A stretch of 64,000 nt of DNA from Haloglomus salinum (lineage in GTDB: Archaea > Halobacteriota > Halobacteria > Halobacteriales > Haloarculaceae), in contig NZ_CP101153.1 of assembly GCF_024298825.1 (NCBI RefSeq), positions 1,798,001-1,862,000 on the forward strand, read 5' to 3'. The notes under the pieces are model-generated. The model was not told the DNA's origin. It ran no database searches and saw only the letters and a list, made by a program, of their open reading frames with translations. Below, piece after piece: positions 1 through 8,218 of the stretch. Position 1 is the stretch's first letter; each line of letters begins with the position of its first letter. A program made the translations under genes and the position numbers.

Positions 1-343
1 CCCGCGCGTCCGTCAGGAGTCGGAGGTCGAACGGGAACTCCGCGACCGGGAACAGGTCCCGGACCGGCCCCAGCCGGCAGGCCAGGTCCATCGAGTCGGC
101 GAACTGCTCGTAGTCCGCCGCGACGAGGTCACCGACACGTGTCCGCTCGTATCCGTCCTCGCGCTCGACCACCCAGCCGCGGGCCGCGAAGTCGTCGAGG
201 ATGCGCCCCACCGTCACGTCCGATACGCCCGTCGCGGCCACCAGCTCCCGTTCGGTGTGTGGTCCCCCAGCGAGCCCGGTCAGCACGTCGACGCGGTTCT
301 CCGACCGCGTCAGGAAGCTGATGGCCTCGAACGCGTCCACCAT
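1..343 (-). CDS. Winged-helix transcriptional regulator, C-terminus beyond window
   Basis: The reading frame is open from an ATG at 341-343 to the window edge (114 codons), so the gene is truncated by the window. The N-terminus begins MVDAFEAISFLTRSENRVDV and continues through a helix-turn-helix (TERELVAATGVSDVTVGRIL, about residues 30-50) and a wing (WVVEREDGYERT). This is the layout of the haloarchaeal winged-helix regulators with a C-terminal effector domain. The domain after residue 65 is incomplete and the ligand is unknown. It was too incomplete to be found by a complete-ORF search. Confidence 0.7.
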   Translation of the reverse strand, partial: MVDAFEAISFLTRSENRVDVLTGLAGGPHTERELVAATGVSDVTVGRILDDFAARGWVVEREDGYERTRVGDLVAADYEQFADSMDLACRLGPVRDLFPVAEFPFDLRLLTDAR

Positions 344-397
344 ACGCGTGGCTGGGGAGTGTGGCGGATTAAATCCGACGCTGGCGCCGCTGGCCGT

Positions 398-447
398 CGC
401 TCACACCACGTCGCCACGCACCGGCCGCCCGTCACGCCCGCGCCGGT
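398..447. repeat. 50-bp direct repeat, left copy flanking the propeller gene
   Basis: This non-coding stretch matches 1700-1749 at 47 of 50 positions in the same orientation. The right copy is the last 45 or so coding bases, stop codon and few following bases of the minus-strand gene ending at 1703. The left copy is therefore a detached duplicate of a gene end. Similarity stops abruptly on both sides. Confidence 0.8.
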
Positions 448-532
448 CGGCCAACGACCGACGCCGGACGAGCGGACGTGGGCCGCCGTGCCGTCAGGGA
501 TTTGATACTCCGTCCACCATGACCCGCCGTGT

Positions 533-1618
533 ATGCGCGACGAGCGACGGGACGGCGGCGTCGGCGCCGAGCGGTGGCGGGTCGAAACCGGCGGGAAGAT
601 TCGAACCACGCCGGTGGTGAGACGGGGGGTCGTCTACGTCGGGAGTGACGACGGCCACCTGCACGCGCTGGATGTGGACAGCGGTGCCGAACGGTGGCGG
701 TTCGAGGCCGGGTCGATGTCCTCCTCCGTGCCCGCCGTGGCGGATGGAACGGTCTATCTCGGAGGAGACGCGCGGCTGTACGCGGTGGACGTAGCGACTG
801 GCACCCAGCAGTGGGCGTTCACCCCCGATGGGAAGCTGTATCCCACGCCGGCCGTCGTCGGGGACACGGTCTTCGTCGGTGGGTACGACGACGGTGCTAT
901 CTTGTACGCGCTGGATGCGGGCAGCGGCAGCGAACGGTGGCGGTTCGAGGGTGCGGGCGTCTCGCCGACGGTAGCTGACGGGACGGTCTACGCCGGGAAC
1001 CCGACCGGTGACGACGGGGGGCTGTACGCGGTGGATATCGACACCGGGATGGAACGGTGGCGCTTCGGCGGTGGGAGCGCGGTCGGGACCGCACCGACGG
1101 TGACCGAGGACACGATATACGTCGGCTACCGGGACGACTGCCTGTACGCGCTCGACGCGGCGACGGGAGCCGAACGGTGGCGGTTCGACGGCGGGCGGTA
1201 CCACCCCAGGTCCGCCCCGGCGGTCGCCGAGGGGGCGGTCTACGTCGGATGCAAAGATGGCTATCTCTACGCGGTCGACGCGACGAGCGGCGACCGAAGC
1301 TGGCGGTACGCGACCGGTGGGGCCATCTCGTCGGTCCCGGCGGTACGCGACGGGACGGTCTACGTCGGCAGCTACGACGGCCACCTGTACGCGCTGGACG
1401 CCGCGCGCGGAACCGAGCAGTGGCGGTTCGAGGCCGGTGGCGGGGTCTGGTCGCTCGCCGTGGTCGACGGCACGGCGTACGTCGGAAGCCACGACAATCA
1501 CCTGTACGCGGTGACCGTAGCGGAACGGACCGACGCCGCTCGCCCGGCCCCGACGCGGTCCGAGGGCGATGGGGCGGACAGCACGGACGCATCCGGGGAG
1601 CGTCGGGATGGCGCGTGA
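533..1618 (+). CDS. PQQ-binding-like eight-blade beta-propeller protein
   Basis: The 361-residue protein is made of eight repeats of about 40 residues. Each has the PQQ-propeller signature of a Gly-rich VYVGSxDGHLYALD strand followed by G-x-ERWRF, with the Trp conserved in all eight (ERWRV, ERWRF, QQWAF, ERWRF, ERWRF, ERWRF, RSWRY, EQWRF). This resembles BamB/PQQ-dehydrogenase propellers, but there is no signal peptide, lipobox or dehydrogenase active site, so it is probably a soluble scaffold of unknown partner. The repeats are also visible at DNA level, which makes the gene prone to unequal recombination. It lies alone between 50-bp direct repeats, which suggests acquisition as a unit. Confidence 0.8.
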   Translation: MRDERRDGGVGAERWRVETGGKIRTTPVVRRGVVYVGSDDGHLHALDVDSGAERWRFEAGSMSSSVPAVADGTVYLGGDARLYAVDVATGTQQWAFTPDGKLYPTPAVVGDTVFVGGYDDGAILYALDAGSGSERWRFEGAGVSPTVADGTVYAGNPTGDDGGLYAVDIDTGMERWRFGGGSAVGTAPTVTEDTIYVGYRDDCLYALDAATGAERWRFDGGRYHPRSAPAVAEGAVYVGCKDGYLYAVDATSGDRSWRYATGGAISSVPAVRDGTVYVGSYDGHLYALDAARGTEQWRFEAGGGVWSLAVVDGTAYVGSHDNHLYAVTVAERTDAARPAPTRSEGDGADSTDASGERRDGA

Positions 1619-1699
1619 CGCGACCGGAGTGCAGCCGCCGGCGCTTCCGTCGCTGTCGTGGATTCTATCCCGGACGATAGCGCCGAGGCCGCGCGAACC

Positions 1700-1749
1700 C
1701 GCTCACACCACGTCGCCACGCACCGTCCGCCCGTCGCGCTCGCGCCGGT
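1700..1749. repeat. 50-bp direct repeat, right copy (3' end of the downstream minus-strand gene)
   Basis: This is the counterpart of 398-447 (47/50 identical). It covers the stop codon and final codons of the gene that ends at 1703, the usual position of an attachment-type target at a gene 3' end. Confidence 0.8.
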
Positions 1750-2389
1750 GCGCGCGCAGTTCCGCGGCCGCCGCCTCGGCCTCCTCGGGGTCCATCTCCA
1801 GCATCTCCAGCGCCTTCGACAGCGTCGGGAAGACGAACTCCCCCTCCCGGAGCTTGCGGAACGCCTCCTCGCTCCGGACGCCGCCGTCCTCACCCTGCAC
1901 CCACAGGCACGCGGCCCGGGGGTCGAGCAACTGGGTGTAGTCCCCGCGGGCGCGGGCCCCGCGCAGGCGCTGGGTGACGTTGTTCTCGAAGCCCGTGTTG
2001 CACACCTCGAGGTGGACGGGTTCGTCGCTGTCGCCGAACAGGTGTGCGGCGAGGCACTTCTCAGGGGCGGCGTGGCCGTTCGCGTTCGCCCGGAGATGCT
2101 CCGGGTACTCGTCGGCCCACGCCGCCGAGACGGTCTTGCCGACGCCCTGCACGCCGTGGGACTTCCGGAACTCCTCGTCGCGCTCTGGGGCGTCCTTGAA
2201 CAGCAGGTCCTTCGTCAGGTACACCTCCAGGCGCTCGACCGGGTCGACCCCGAGGACGAGGTCGCCGGTCACCCACACCTCCCGCACGGGGACGGGCATG
2301 CGCTCTGCTTCGATGGTGTCGACCAGGTCGTCGAGGCGGTCGACGGCGGCCTCGCGGCTCCAACCGTCACCGGCCGCGTCGTCGGTCAT
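1703..2389 (-). CDS. Conserved haloarchaeal protein (probably DUF7095-type)
   Basis: This 228-residue acidic protein starts at the ATG giving MTDDAAGDGWSREAAVDRL; a start nine codons earlier would add an uncharacteristic MWLGKLPTP. It has a central region with two Cys in conserved-looking contexts (PEKCLAAHLF and LEVCNTGFENN) and a helical C-terminus rich in Glu and Ala. I recognise it as a protein kept across haloarchaea and think it is the DUF7095 family, but no catalytic motif is visible and I assign no function. Its 3' end is the duplicated segment of the flanking direct repeat. Confidence 0.6.
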   Translation of the reverse strand: MTDDAAGDGWSREAAVDRLDDLVDTIEAERMPVPVREVWVTGDLVLGVDPVERLEVYLTKDLLFKDAPERDEEFRKSHGVQGVGKTVSAAWADEYPEHLRANANGHAAPEKCLAAHLFGDSDEPVHLEVCNTGFENNVTQRLRGARARGDYTQLLDPRAACLWVQGEDGGVRSEEAFRKLREGEFVFPTLSKALEMLEMDPEEAEAAAAELRAHRRERDGRTVRGDVV

Positions 2390-2453
2390 AGGGGTCGGTA
2401 GCTTCCCGAGCCACAAGTCTCGCTCGGCTCCCGGCGGCCCGCTGTCCCCGCGC

Positions 2454-2951
2454 TCACTCGTCGCGCCGGACGTACAGCGTCTTCTCGACCTCGGCGTGGA
2501 CCACGCCGTCCTCGTCGACGAGGTCGACCTCGTAGACGCGGTCGGTCGACTCGCCCGGGGCGAGTTCCTCGCGGATGGCGTCGGTCTCGGATTCGGGCAG
2601 TTCGAATCGGGCGTGGAGGGTGGACTCGCCGGGCTCGCGGAACCGTATCTCGGCGGACTTGTCCCAGATGGTGAACTCGTCGCCCAGCGTCCGGATGAGC
2701 ATCAGCATGTATATCGGGTCGACGGCGGCGTACATCGAGCCGCCGAAGATGGTGCCGACGTAGTTGCGCGTCCACAGCGACCGCGGGACGGCGACGTGGA
2801 CCTCGCGCCAGTCCCGGCTGATGTACTTGACGCGCCCGCCGCCCAGCCGGTAGGCCGGGAAGAAATTGAACAGTCGCCGCTCCAGTCGCGTCCGGAGTGA
2901 CTCGTCGCGCTCGCCGGGGAACGGGCCGGCGTGCTCGCCCGTGGTTGCCAT
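2454..2951 (-). CDS. DUF4442-type hotdog-fold thioesterase-like protein
   Basis: 165 residues from the ATG giving MATTGEHAGPF. The segment RDWREVHVAVPRSLWTRNYVGTIFGGSMYAAVDPIYMLML is the typical hotdog core with a long central helix. DUF4442 proteins are distant relatives of PaaI-type acyl-CoA thioesterases. The substrate cannot be read from the sequence. The gene is divergent from the membrane-protein gene starting at 3053. Confidence 0.7.
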   Translation of the reverse strand: MATTGEHAGPFPGERDESLRTRLERRLFNFFPAYRLGGGRVKYISRDWREVHVAVPRSLWTRNYVGTIFGGSMYAAVDPIYMLMLIRTLGDEFTIWDKSAEIRFREPGESTLHARFELPESETDAIREELAPGESTDRVYEVDLVDEDGVVHAEVEKTLYVRRDE

Positions 2952-3052
2952 CGCTACGCTGCTCGGCGAGCGGGCCGGAAAGCCCTGCCGGACGCCGCCT
3001 CCACGGACCGTGGGTGTCAAGCGTTATACCCCGGGCGCTGCCACCGGCGGAC

Positions 3053-3538
3053 ATGGTGGACCCGCGCGTCCGGACGGCGATGGAGCTACTGTTCGGCTAC
3101 GAACGGGGGCGGAGCGGTATCTACCTCTCGTATGCCGCCATCGTCGCGGCGCTCGCGTTCGTCGTCACCGCCTCCGTCTGGGGTGGCCTCGCCGTGTTCG
3201 ACTTCGAGCGGTTCCGCGCCGTCGGCCGGCCGCTCCTGCTCGGCATCTGTGCGCTGGCCGCGCTGCTGGCGGGGCTCCACGGCTACGCCAACGACGGCGT
3301 CGTCATCGGCGTCGCGGTGGCGCTCGCGCCGCTCGTCGGCCTCCTCGGGTGGGGCGCGGTCGCGGTGAACCTCGAACTGGCCACGCCGGGCGCGGGCCAG
3401 TCCGGCTTCGACCGCCTCGCCCTCCTGGGGCTCGTCGTCGGCAGCCTCCTCACCCTCGTCGGCACGCTGGTCGGGCGACTGACCAGCTCGGACCCGGCTC
3501 GGAACGTCCGCGAGGAGACGCCCATCGAGGTCGACTGA
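3053..3538 (+). CDS. Small four-helix integral membrane protein
   Basis: 161 residues with an ATG start (MVDPRVRTAMELLFGYERG). Four hydrophobic segments are visible at about residues 25-47, 60-78, 80-102 and 120-142, followed by a short polar tail (SSDPARNVREETPIEVD). Proteins of this size and topology are common and unnamed in haloarchaea. No catalytic or transport motif is seen. Confidence 0.65.
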   Translation: MVDPRVRTAMELLFGYERGRSGIYLSYAAIVAALAFVVTASVWGGLAVFDFERFRAVGRPLLLGICALAALLAGLHGYANDGVVIGVAVALAPLVGLLGWGAVAVNLELATPGAGQSGFDRLALLGLVVGSLLTLVGTLVGRLTSSDPARNVREETPIEVD

Positions 3539-3643
3539 GGCGCGGCGGCACCTGTTCTCACGGTCGCAGGGGCTCTCCCGACCGACAGGGTGTTCTGTAT
3601 GTGGGCAAGCAACTCTCCAAGATGCGCGACAAGTTATTAATTG

Positions 3644-3691
3644 TGGCCCTATATTTAAAAATTGGCATATATTCTTAAAATGGCCATATGG
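3644..3691. promoter_or_regulatory. Three spaced TGGC(C)-TAT repeats, possible operator
   Basis: TGGCCCTATATTT at 3644, TGGCATATATTC at 3663 and TGGCCATATGG at 3681 recur at 19 and 18 bases, about two helical turns apart. They lie 150-190 bases before the NikR-like/CobO operon. This could be an operator array for metal-responsive control; that role is an inference. Confidence 0.4.
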
Positions 3692-3807
3692 TATGTAATA
3701 TCTGTTACAGGGACAGAACGATGTCGTGCTGTTCCGCTCTGGAGATGGCTGGAACGCAGCCGAGCCACTAGAGATTCCACGCCCGTTCCAGGGTCACACC
3801 CCACTCC

Positions 3808-3814
3808 TTAATAT
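3808..3814 (+). promoter_or_regulatory. TATA-like box of the NikR-like gene
   Basis: TTAATAT is centred 27 bases before the ATG, the spacing of a haloarchaeal leaderless transcript. It supports the ATG at 3838 as the start. Confidence 0.5.
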
Positions 3815-3837
3815 CTCGGTGCCCACCAGTTACTAAC

Positions 3838-4344
3838 ATGACCGTCGTGAGCATCTCGATGCCCGAGTCCCTCGTGAACCGGCTAGACGAGTTCGCTGAG
3901 GAACACGGCTACACCGGCCGGAGCGAGGTCGTCCGGGAGGGTGCCCGGAACCTGCTGAGCGAGTTCGAGAACAAGCGGCTGGAGGGGCGGAACCTGCTCG
4001 GCGTCGTCACCGTCGTGTTCAACTACGAGACCTCGAACGCCGAGGAGCGGATGATGCAACTGCGCCACGAGCACGAGTCGCTGGTCACCTCGAACGTCCA
4101 CAACCACGTCGGCGACCACTACTGCATGGAGCTGTTCATCGTGGAGGGGTCGCTGGAGGAGATCTCCGGCTTCGTCGGGAAGGTCCGCGCCACGCAGGAC
4201 ACCCTCAGCGTCGACTACTCCGTCCTGCCGGTTGACGACTTCGACGGCGTGCTGGAGGAGGCGATGGCGGCCGCCGAGGACGGGGACGGGAGCGACGCCG
4301 ACGGTGGGCACGACCACGGCCACTCCCACGACGACGATGACTGA
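3838..4344 (+). CDS. nikR: NikR-family nickel-responsive regulator with His-rich tail
   Basis: 168 residues. Residues 1-45 form a ribbon-helix-helix DNA-binding domain ([18 protein letters not shown]). Residues 52-132 form the ACT-like metal-binding domain. The four Ni(II) ligands of Escherichia coli NikR (His76, His87, His89, Cys95) have counterparts with the same spacing here: His77, His88, His90 and Cys96 ([10 protein letters not shown]). The last residues ([11 protein letters not shown]) form an extra acidic/histidine tail that could hold metal. The stop overlaps the start of the adenosyltransferase gene by 8 bases, so the two are almost certainly co-translated. In this context it may control Ni/Co uptake or cobalamin synthesis; the metal is inferred. 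Confidence 0.85.
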   Translation: MTVVSISMPESLVNRLDEFAEEHGYTGRSEVVREGARNLLSEFENKRLEGRNLLGVVTVVFNYETSNAEERMMQLRHEHESLVTSNVHNHVGDHYCMELFIVEGSLEEISGFVGKVRATQDTLSVDYSVLPVDDFDGVLEEAMAAAEDGDGSDADGGHDHGHSHDDDD

Positions 4345-5029
4345 CGAGCCCGCGAGCCCGGCTGACACCCGGGCGAACACCCCCGGTGGGGGCGTCCGGC
4401 CGACGGCGCGGGACATCGAACCGGCCGCCCCCGACGAGTTCGGCCTCGTGCAGGCCTGGTGGGGCGACGGGAAGGGGAAGACGACGGCCGCGCTCGGGAT
4501 GGCGATGCGCGCCGTCGGCCACGGCTACCGGGTCCACGTCCTGCAGTTCATGAAGGGGGGCGCGGATTCGGTGGAGGACGTCCGCGGCGAGTACAACGCC
4601 ATCGCGGCGCTCCCGGGTTTCAGCTACGAGAACCTGGGGCACTACGGCTGGCACGCGATGCCCGACGGGAGCGAGGAGCGCGACCACTCGGCCGAGGCCG
4701 ACGCGGGCCTGGACCGCGCTCGCGACCTCGTCGCGGCGGCAGCCGACGCGAACCTGTCGACACCGTTCGACCCGGACGCCGATGCCGACGAGGGGATGCA
4801 CATGCTCGTGCTGGACGAGGTGCTCTACGCCGCCGAGCGCGAGCTGGTCGACCCGGCGGAGGTGGTGGAACTGGTCGAGTCCAAGCCCGATGACCTCGAA
4901 CTCGTCCTGACCGGTGGGCACGCCCCGCCGGAGTTCCTCGGCGACGCTGCCGACCTCGTGAGCGAGGTCCGCAAGCATCGCCACCCCATCGACGCCGGGC
5001 AGCGAGCGCGGAAGGGCACCGAGTACTGA
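4337..5029 (+). CDS. cobO: Cob(I)yrinic acid a,c-diamide adenosyltransferase
   Basis: 230 residues, CobO/BtuR type. The P-loop is [10 protein letters not shown] near residue 45, preceded by LVQAWW and followed by HVLQFMKGG, the diagnostic CobO sequence. Further family motifs are LVLDEVLYA and [11 protein letters not shown]. The enzyme transfers adenosyl from ATP to reduced corrinoid in adenosylcobalamin synthesis or salvage. The first 38 residues are a disordered haloarchaeal extension. The ATG lies inside the last codons of the NikR-like gene. Confidence 0.92.
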   Translation: MTDEPASPADTRANTPGGGVRPTARDIEPAAPDEFGLVQAWWGDGKGKTTAALGMAMRAVGHGYRVHVLQFMKGGADSVEDVRGEYNAIAALPGFSYENLGHYGWHAMPDGSEERDHSAEADAGLDRARDLVAAAADANLSTPFDPDADADEGMHMLVLDEVLYAAERELVDPAEVVELVESKPDDLELVLTGGHAPPEFLGDAADLVSEVRKHRHPIDAGQRARKGTEY

Positions 5030-5357
5030 CCCGGCCGCGGGCCGGCCCGGCGAGTGCGCGCCCGCCCGCAGGCACCGGGTCAGAGGAGTGGCGTACGGCG
5101 GTCCGGGTCCGCCGTGCGTCTGACGAACCGCCGGTCAGTGTGACCACCGTCTGACGGCCGACGAACGGTATGACACAAGGCCTATTACGGAGACAGCGCC
5201 CGGGTCGAGTGGAGGATGTGGGAGTCACACGCTCCGCTCCCCGACCGCTGCGGTCGGTAACGCGGACACACGCACACACACTCCCTTTCGTTCGCCCGCA
5301 GGGCCCTGCGGTGGCCCCGGGCGACCCGTATCACACCCCGCCAGCGGCGGGACCGTT
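5030..5357. other. Intergenic region with short hairpins, no gene seen
   Basis: This GC-rich stretch lies between two convergent genes. It contains several short inverted repeats (for example the palindromes around CGCAGGGCCCTGCGG near 5297 and GACCGCTGCGGTC near 5241) that could end transcripts from both sides. I see no coding frame with haloarchaeal composition. Confidence 0.4.
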
Positions 5358-5573
5358 CTAGAAGAGTTCGATCACGAACCGGACCACGCCGAGGAGCACC
5401 AGCACCCCGAGGAGGTAGGTCAGACCGACCACAACGTTGCGCTTCCAGCCGCCGGGGACGAACCCCGGAAGCAGCCGCAACGGGCAGGGTCCGGGCCTGG
5501 AGTCGCTGTCCTCGGTACCGCGGGTCGACGAGCGGCCGCGGAACGGTGCCATCAGCGTCAGGACGCTCATCAT
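5358..5573 (-). CDS. Small single-pass membrane protein, last gene of the SipW operon
   Basis: 71 residues. A basic, proline-rich N-terminal half is followed by one hydrophobic segment (VVVGLTYLLGVLVLLGVVRFVI) at the C-terminus, giving a tail-anchored topology. Its ATG overlaps the stop of the upstream Thr/Pro-repeat gene as TAATG, which is the main reason to believe the gene. No family recognised. Confidence 0.5.
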   Translation of the reverse strand: MMSVLTLMAPFRGRSSTRGTEDSDSRPGPCPLRLLPGFVPGGWKRNVVVGLTYLLGVLVLLGVVRFVIELF

Positions 5574-6037
5574 TACTCGGTCCCCTGATTCTGACGTTCG
5601 GCCGGTGTTGGCGTTGGCGTTGGTGTCTCGGCCGGTGTTGGCGTTGGCGTTGGTGTCTCGGCCGGTGTTGGCGTTGGCGTTGGTGTCTCGGCCGGTGTTG
5701 GCGTTGGCGTTGGTGTCTCGGCCGGTGTTGGCGTTGGCGTTGGTGTCTCGGCCGGTGTTGGCGTTGGCGTTGGTGTCTCGGCCGGTGTTGGCGTTGGCGT
5801 TGGTGTCTCGGCCGGTGTTGGCGTTGGCGTTGGTGTCTCGGCCGGTGTCGGTGTTGACGTCGATGTCTCGGCCGGTGTCTCCGTCCCTGTCGGTCTCACG
5901 TCTGCACTCGCCGTGATGCTCACCGTCTCGGTGTCGCCGAGGGTCGCGACGGTCGCGACGCCGCCGATTCCGGCAGCGATGAGGAACGTGGTCACCAGCA
6001 GCGCCAGCACTGTTCTCCGCGTTCGTGTCTCAGTCAT
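5573..6037 (-). CDS. Exported protein with Thr/Pro decapeptide-repeat tail
   Basis: 154 residues from the ATG giving [20 protein letters not shown]. The N-terminus is a signal or anchor helix (about residues 8-32). A short domain ([13 protein letters not shown]) follows, then about nine copies of the ten-residue repeat [10 protein letters not shown] up to the C-terminus. Such Thr/Pro tails in archaeal surface proteins are typically O-glycosylated cell-wall spacers. The start overlaps the stop of the SipW gene by 8 bases and the end couples to the next small gene. It may be a cell-wall anchor or another substrate of the locus. The repeat number is likely unstable. Confidence 0.65.
   Translation of the reverse strand: MTETRTRRTVLALLVTTFLIAAGIGGVATVATLGDTETVSITASADVRPTGTETPAETSTSTPTPAETPTPTPTPAETPTPTPTPAETPTPTPTPAETPTPTPTPAETPTPTPTPAETPTPTPTPAETPTPTPTPAETPTPTPTPAERQNQGTE
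5601..5870. repeat. 30-bp tandem repeat (minisatellite), 8 perfect copies plus one degenerate
   Basis: The unit starts GCCGGTGTTGGCGTTGG and ends TGGTGTCTCG. Eight units are identical from 5601 to 5840 and a ninth (5841-5870) has diverged. It encodes the Thr/Pro decapeptide on the minus strand. Because the unit is a multiple of three, copy-number change keeps the frame open. Confidence 0.97.
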
Positions 6038-7037
6038 CTGTGGACTCCTGTCCCCGCTCGGGTCCCGGGCGCGACGGGGGCGCGCTCGCACCGCCGGGGC
6101 GGTCGGTCTGTCGTTCGGGCTCGCGAGGACTGTCCTCGCCGGGGGAACGGGCGGCACGCGCCGCCAGCAGCCAGGTCACGGCGAGCAGCAGCAGGGCCAT
6201 CACGGCTCCCGCCAGTATCATCGCGGACTCGACGCGGATCTCGTTGTACAGCATCCAGCCGCTGTAGGACGCCAGCACGACGAGGACCAGGAACGTGAGC
6301 CCGAGGTCCAGCGTCTTCACGCCGTAGACGGGCTGGGACTCGCCACCGCTGGCGGGCCCGGTGTCGGTCGTCGATGTCGTCCGGCGGGGTTCCGGCGGGG
6401 TGCCGGTCGTCGTCTGCGGTGTCGCGAGCGCCCGCGATGTCGGCGCCCTGGCGTCGTCCGTCTCCTCGACCACGCGCCGGATGGCGGGCCGGGTGGCGGT
6501 CGGCGCCTTCCGACGGCGTCGGGCCGCCGTGTAGCGCCAGCCCTCCGAGAGGACCAGCAGGCCGATGGGGACGACCACCAGCGACAGGATGCCGATGGGG
6601 GTGTTGGCGAACTGGACCACGTACCCGACGTACGGGAGGACCACCACGACCTCCCCGACCACGCTGTCCGGCCGGACGAGCGCGGGGTCGGGGTCCTCGT
6701 TGGCGTCGCCCATCGTCCGGAAGGCGACCCCCTGCTCGTCGGTCACGCGCTCGACCACCCGGTGGGTCGTCGGGATACCCCCACCGCGCTCGTACGTGAT
6801 GACGTCACCCTTGCGGATGCTCGCGGCCGGGCCGGCGGCGACGACGACCGCGTCGCCGGCGGACATGTACGGCTCCATCGACCCCGAGAGAACGACGTAG
6901 CTCCGGTCGGCGCCGACCAGCTGTGGGACACCGAAGGCGGCGAACGGGGCTACCGCCGCCAGCACGACGACGAGCACCAGCGCACTCACGAGTGCGCGGT
7001 TCGCGCGCCGGACCGCGGCTGCGCCCTCGGCGGTCAT
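6030..7037 (-). CDS. sipW: SipW-type signal peptidase I (archaeal/ER S26B)
   Basis: 335 residues. After an N-terminal membrane helix (about residues 14-37) come the catalytic Ser of SGSMEPYM (Ser53), His92 in TTHRVV and Asp111/Asp115 in GDANEDPD: the Ser-His-Asp arrangement of archaeal signal peptidases, not the Ser-Lys of bacterial LepB. A second membrane region follows (about 140-160), then a long Thr/Arg-rich linker and two C-terminal helices. This is longer than minimal SipW enzymes. It overlaps the gene before it (ATGA) and after it (8 bases), so it is translationally coupled to its likely substrates. It should cleave the atypical signal peptides of the TasA-like proteins encoded upstream. 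Confidence 0.88.
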   Translation of the reverse strand: MTAEGAAAVRRANRALVSALVLVVVLAAVAPFAAFGVPQLVGADRSYVVLSGSMEPYMSAGDAVVVAAGPAASIRKGDVITYERGGGIPTTHRVVERVTDEQGVAFRTMGDANEDPDPALVRPDSVVGEVVVVLPYVGYVVQFANTPIGILSLVVVPIGLLVLSEGWRYTAARRRRKAPTATRPAIRRVVEETDDARAPTSRALATPQTTTGTPPEPRRTTSTTDTGPASGGESQPVYGVKTLDLGLTFLVLVVLASYSGWMLYNEIRVESAMILAGAVMALLLLAVTWLLAARAARSPGEDSPREPERQTDRPGGASAPPSRPGPERGQESTDD

Positions 7038-8218
7038 CGGCCGCCCTCTGGGGCGTACAGCAGTCCCGCAGTGGCGTTGTCGACGAAGTCGGTCGGGTCG
7101 GCGTAGGTGGCCTCGGTCGGCCCACCCTTGATGACGACCTTGCAGAGGTCCGGTCCGACTGTACCGTCGCTGTTCAGGAGTTCGAACGCGACAGCGTACG
7201 TCTCCGTGTCGTTGTCCTTCAACTCGACCTCGGTGACCGCGAGGTCGTACTCGCTGTCCGCGCACGAGGGATCATCGCCGTCGTCCGGGAGGTCGTATCG
7301 CCCCTTGACGATGTAGCTGTCGTCGATGGTGTCCGGGTCGTAGTCCGGGTCCTCACCGACGACATCCAGGGCCCCGCCGCAGCGGTCGACGTACTTCCGG
7401 GAGACGTCCAGCTTCCCGAGCTTCGTGCAGGTGCCGTCGAGCCTGCCCCAGACCTCGATGAAGCTGATGCCCTTGTAGTCGGGCTGTTCCTCGGGCGGGT
7501 CGTCACAGCGCCGTCCGGGGGTCCCGGCGAACGGGTTCTCCTCGCCCGCGTGGTTGCGACACTGGGCCGCGACGAAGTCGATGTCGACGCGCACGTCGCC
7601 CTGCCCCTCGAAGGAGTCACGGAGGGCGTAGTCCAGCCGGAGGCAGACCGGGTCGTCGAGACAGGCCTGGTTCCCCGGCTGGCGGTTCGGCCGCGACCGG
7701 CCATCGAGGGCGAACCCCTCGCGGAAGGTCTCGACGAACTCGCGGAGCGAGCTCCAGGGTACCACCACTGCCCCGATGTCGCCGGTGGCGCAGTCGACGT
7801 ACCGGAGCGTCATCCGGAGGTCGTCCACCAGGGTCCCGCTCGCCGCGATACACGATGGGCGGAACCAGGGATACGCCGGGTTGTTCGGCGACGCCTCGTT
7901 CCCCGTCTCCGGGAGCAGGAGTCGGAGGTCGACCTGCCCCTCGTCCCCGGGTTCCAGCTCGCCGAGGTCGAGGGTGAACCGGTCACCGTCGACGAGGCGC
8001 TCGCTGGCGCCGTTCACCGAGCTGGCGACGACGAGGTCGACGATGCCGGTCACGAACGTCCCGTCGAAGCGCTCGCGGTCGAACAGGCTGGCACCGGTCG
8101 AGAGGCCGACGAAGCCGCCGGTCGCGCCGACGGCCGTCATCGCCGCGAGCAGCTGTCGACGGCTCAGGCCGGCGACCGCGCGCTCGTCCGAGAGACCTGC
8201 ACGGGAGCCCTGGTTCAT
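7034..8218 (-). CDS. SipW-dependent-type exported surface protein (394 aa)
   Basis: The N-terminus (LSRRQLLAAMTAVGATGGFVGLSTG) is an RR-containing signal followed by SLFDRERFDGTF, the TasA/SipW substrate junction. The mature part contains the locus signature PGDEGQVDLRLLLPE, several Cys and ends in an acidic domain of about 150 residues with no recognisable name. The phrase CRNHAGEENPF resembles the CRNxDGxxNPC segment that closes the scaffold domain in neighbouring proteins, so the scaffold probably covers residues 45-245. Start and stop overlap the adjacent genes as ATGA. Confidence 0.72.
   Translation of the reverse strand: MNQGSRAGLSDERAVAGLSRRQLLAAMTAVGATGGFVGLSTGASLFDRERFDGTFVTGIVDLVVASSVNGASERLVDGDRFTLDLGELEPGDEGQVDLRLLLPETGNEASPNNPAYPWFRPSCIAASGTLVDDLRMTLRYVDCATGDIGAVVVPWSSLREFVETFREGFALDGRSRPNRQPGNQACLDDPVCLRLDYALRDSFEGQGDVRVDIDFVAAQCRNHAGEENPFAGTPGRRCDDPPEEQPDYKGISFIEVWGRLDGTCTKLGKLDVSRKYVDRCGGALDVVGEDPDYDPDTIDDSYIVKGRYDLPDDGDDPSCADSEYDLAVTEVELKDNDTETYAVAFELLNSDGTVGPDLCKVVIKGGPTEATYADPTDFVDNATAGLLYAPEGGR

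Larger units (their letters stand above)
3539..3837. other. AT-rich intergenic region upstream of the NikR-like gene
   Basis: About 300 bases without a gene, clearly richer in A/T than the surroundings between 3630 and 3710. It holds the three-fold repeat described at 3644-3691 and, near its end, the TATA-like box of the next gene. Confidence 0.6.

Noticed and set aside
3539-3837. Cobalamin riboswitch ahead of the NikR-cobO operon
   Set aside because: I see no B12-box or required stems, and cobalamin riboswitches are bacterial; a protein operator is more likely.
5601-5870. Possible CRISPR array
   Set aside because: The 30-bp units are directly abutting with no spacers and encode protein in frame, so it is a coding minisatellite.
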